Source: Clostridia bacterium
GTDB lineage: Bacteria > Bacillota > Clostridia > Christensenellales > CAG-1252
Direction: 5' to 3'
Assembly: GCA_016296985.1 (NCBI GenBank)
Contig: JAEDHM010000086.1
Location: forward strand, 1 to 6,115
Length of the DNA: 6,115 bases
Shown: positions 5,431 to 6,115 of the stretch, one piece after another
How the letters are laid out: the number at the start of each line of letters is the position of its first letter
Position numbering within the stretch: position 1 is the stretch's first letter
Position numbers and translations under genes: made by a program
Notes under the pieces: generated by a model
The model's database searches: none
What the model saw: only the letters and a program-made list of their open reading frames with translations
Told to the model about the DNA's origin: nothing

Positions 5431-6115
5431 GTTTTTAGGTTTATAAAGTTTTGCAAGACCGCCGTCTGAGGTTTCACGATAGGCGTGGCGTAAATCTCGA
5501 CCTGTTTCGTACATGGTTTGGATAACCACGTCAAGGGATATTTTTCTTGAGTAAGTAAGAAAGTCCGCAAGGGAAACTGCGTTTATTGCCCTCATTGCTG
5601 CGACGGCGTTTCTTTCGATACAGGGAATTTGTACAAGTCCGCACACGGGATCGCAAGTAAGTCCCAAGTGATGCTCGATTGCCACTTCGGCGGCGTACTC
5701 GATTTGGTCGATTTCAAGGTCGAACAACTCTCCCAACGCACCTGCCGCCATTGCGCAAGCGGACCCGATCTCTGCTTGACAACCACATTCTGCGCCACTG
5801 ATTGAGGCGTTGGTTTTGATCAAATTTCCAATTATTCCACCCACTGCCAAGGCGTTTATGACCTTTTCGGTAGAAAGGTGAAATTTGTCTTGCATATAAT
5901 ACAAAACCGCAGGCAATACTCCACACGCACCGCAAGTAGGAGCGGTTACGATAGTACCACCGCTTGCGTTTTGCTCACTTACTGCAAAGGCGTAGGAACA
6001 AACTAAACGGTTTTCCTTGGTTGACGCTCCTTCGCCGATATGGTGTTGTCTATACAAATACCCTGCTTTTCTCTCAACGCCAAGTCCACCGGGCAAGATC
6101 CCCTTTGCCTTAAGT
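5428..6115 (-). CDS. sdaA: L-serine dehydratase, iron-sulfur dependent, C-terminal part
   Basis: The enzyme deaminates L-serine to pyruvate and ammonia in the cytoplasm using an oxygen-sensitive [4Fe-4S] cluster. The 5' part lies beyond the window: the frame stays open to the edge, and residues upstream of the first possible start (TTG at 6094-6096) already match the family (KAKGILPGG). The 228 visible residues contain SGGTIVTAPTCGACGVLPA, then the cluster cysteines in GAECGCQ (codon 5779-5781) and CDPVCGLVQIPC (codons 5653-5655 and 5620-5622). Their spacing of 42 and 11 residues equals that of Cys343, Cys385 and Cys396 in the Legionella enzyme. The LPGG...ERKAGYLYRQ segment resembles single-chain enzymes such as E. 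coli SdaA rather than the two-subunit Bacillus type; I infer a fused protein. The product ends KLYKPKN, without the C-terminal cysteine known in the Legionella enzyme. It is followed by its own terminator. Confidence 0.93.
   Translation of the reverse strand, partial: LKAKGILPGGLGVERKAGYLYRQHHIGEGASTKENRLVCSYAFAVSEQNASGGTIVTAPTCGACGVLPAVLYYMQDKFHLSTEKVINALAVGGIIGNLIKTNASISGAECGCQAEIGSACAMAAGALGELFDLEIDQIEYAAEVAIEHHLGLTCDPVCGLVQIPCIERNAVAAMRAINAVSLADFLTYSRKISLDVVIQTMYETGRDLRHAYRETSDGGLAKLYKPKN

Noticed and set aside
5376..5935. Minus-strand frames 5376-5570, 5592-5798 and 5714-5935
   Set aside because: They overlap the serine dehydratase gene out of frame; the first also reads through its terminator. 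No family resemblance.
1..6115. A defence, phage, mobile-element or CRISPR system
   Set aside because: No repeats-and-spacers, transposase, integrase, nuclease or reverse transcriptase signatures are present. The phosphoesterase, pseudouridine synthase and nitroreductase are common chromosomal families.

Overview
The window looks like ordinary chromosome from a moderately AT-rich, Gram-positive anaerobe, probably an uncultured member of the Clostridia. Supporting signs are purine-rich Shine-Dalgarno sites (AGGAG, GGAGG), short A/T-rich spacers, an iron-sulfur L-serine dehydratase, and a very large secreted, membrane-anchored protein with a Lys-rich cytoplasmic end. The taxonomic placement is inference; no marker gene fixes it. 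Every feature I accept lies on the minus strand, so the window reads right to left.

Layout in transcription order. (1) 6115-5428: the C-terminal 228 residues of a single-chain, [4Fe-4S]-type L-serine dehydratase. Its 5' end is outside the window, and it ends in an intrinsic terminator whose stem contains the stop codon. (2) 5427-5283: an intergenic region holding that terminator, a small A/T inverted repeat and a sigma70-type promoter. (3) 5282-1371: a 1303-residue exported protein with two calcineurin-like metallophosphoesterase domains, separated by about 380 residues I cannot assign and a purple-acid-phosphatase-like beta domain, and closed by a C-terminal membrane anchor. (4) 1369-710: an RluA-family pseudouridine synthase beginning one base after the phosphoesterase stop. 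The conserved N-terminus and Shine-Dalgarno position point to an AUA initiation codon. (5) 668-159: a minimal FMN nitroreductase. (6) 70-1: a tRNA-Leu(CAA) running off the left edge, with its own promoter whose 17-bp spacer is a perfect inverted repeat.

Genes 3 to 5 probably form one transcript, with spacings of 1 and 41 bases and no terminator between them. The three products (surface phosphate or nucleotide hydrolysis, RNA modification, flavin redox) do not make an evident pathway, so this looks like a housekeeping-type operon of convenience. I found no CRISPR array, insertion sequence, phage gene or defence island. The observations most worth checking are the AUA start, the palindromic tRNA promoter spacer and the tandem phosphoesterase architecture.
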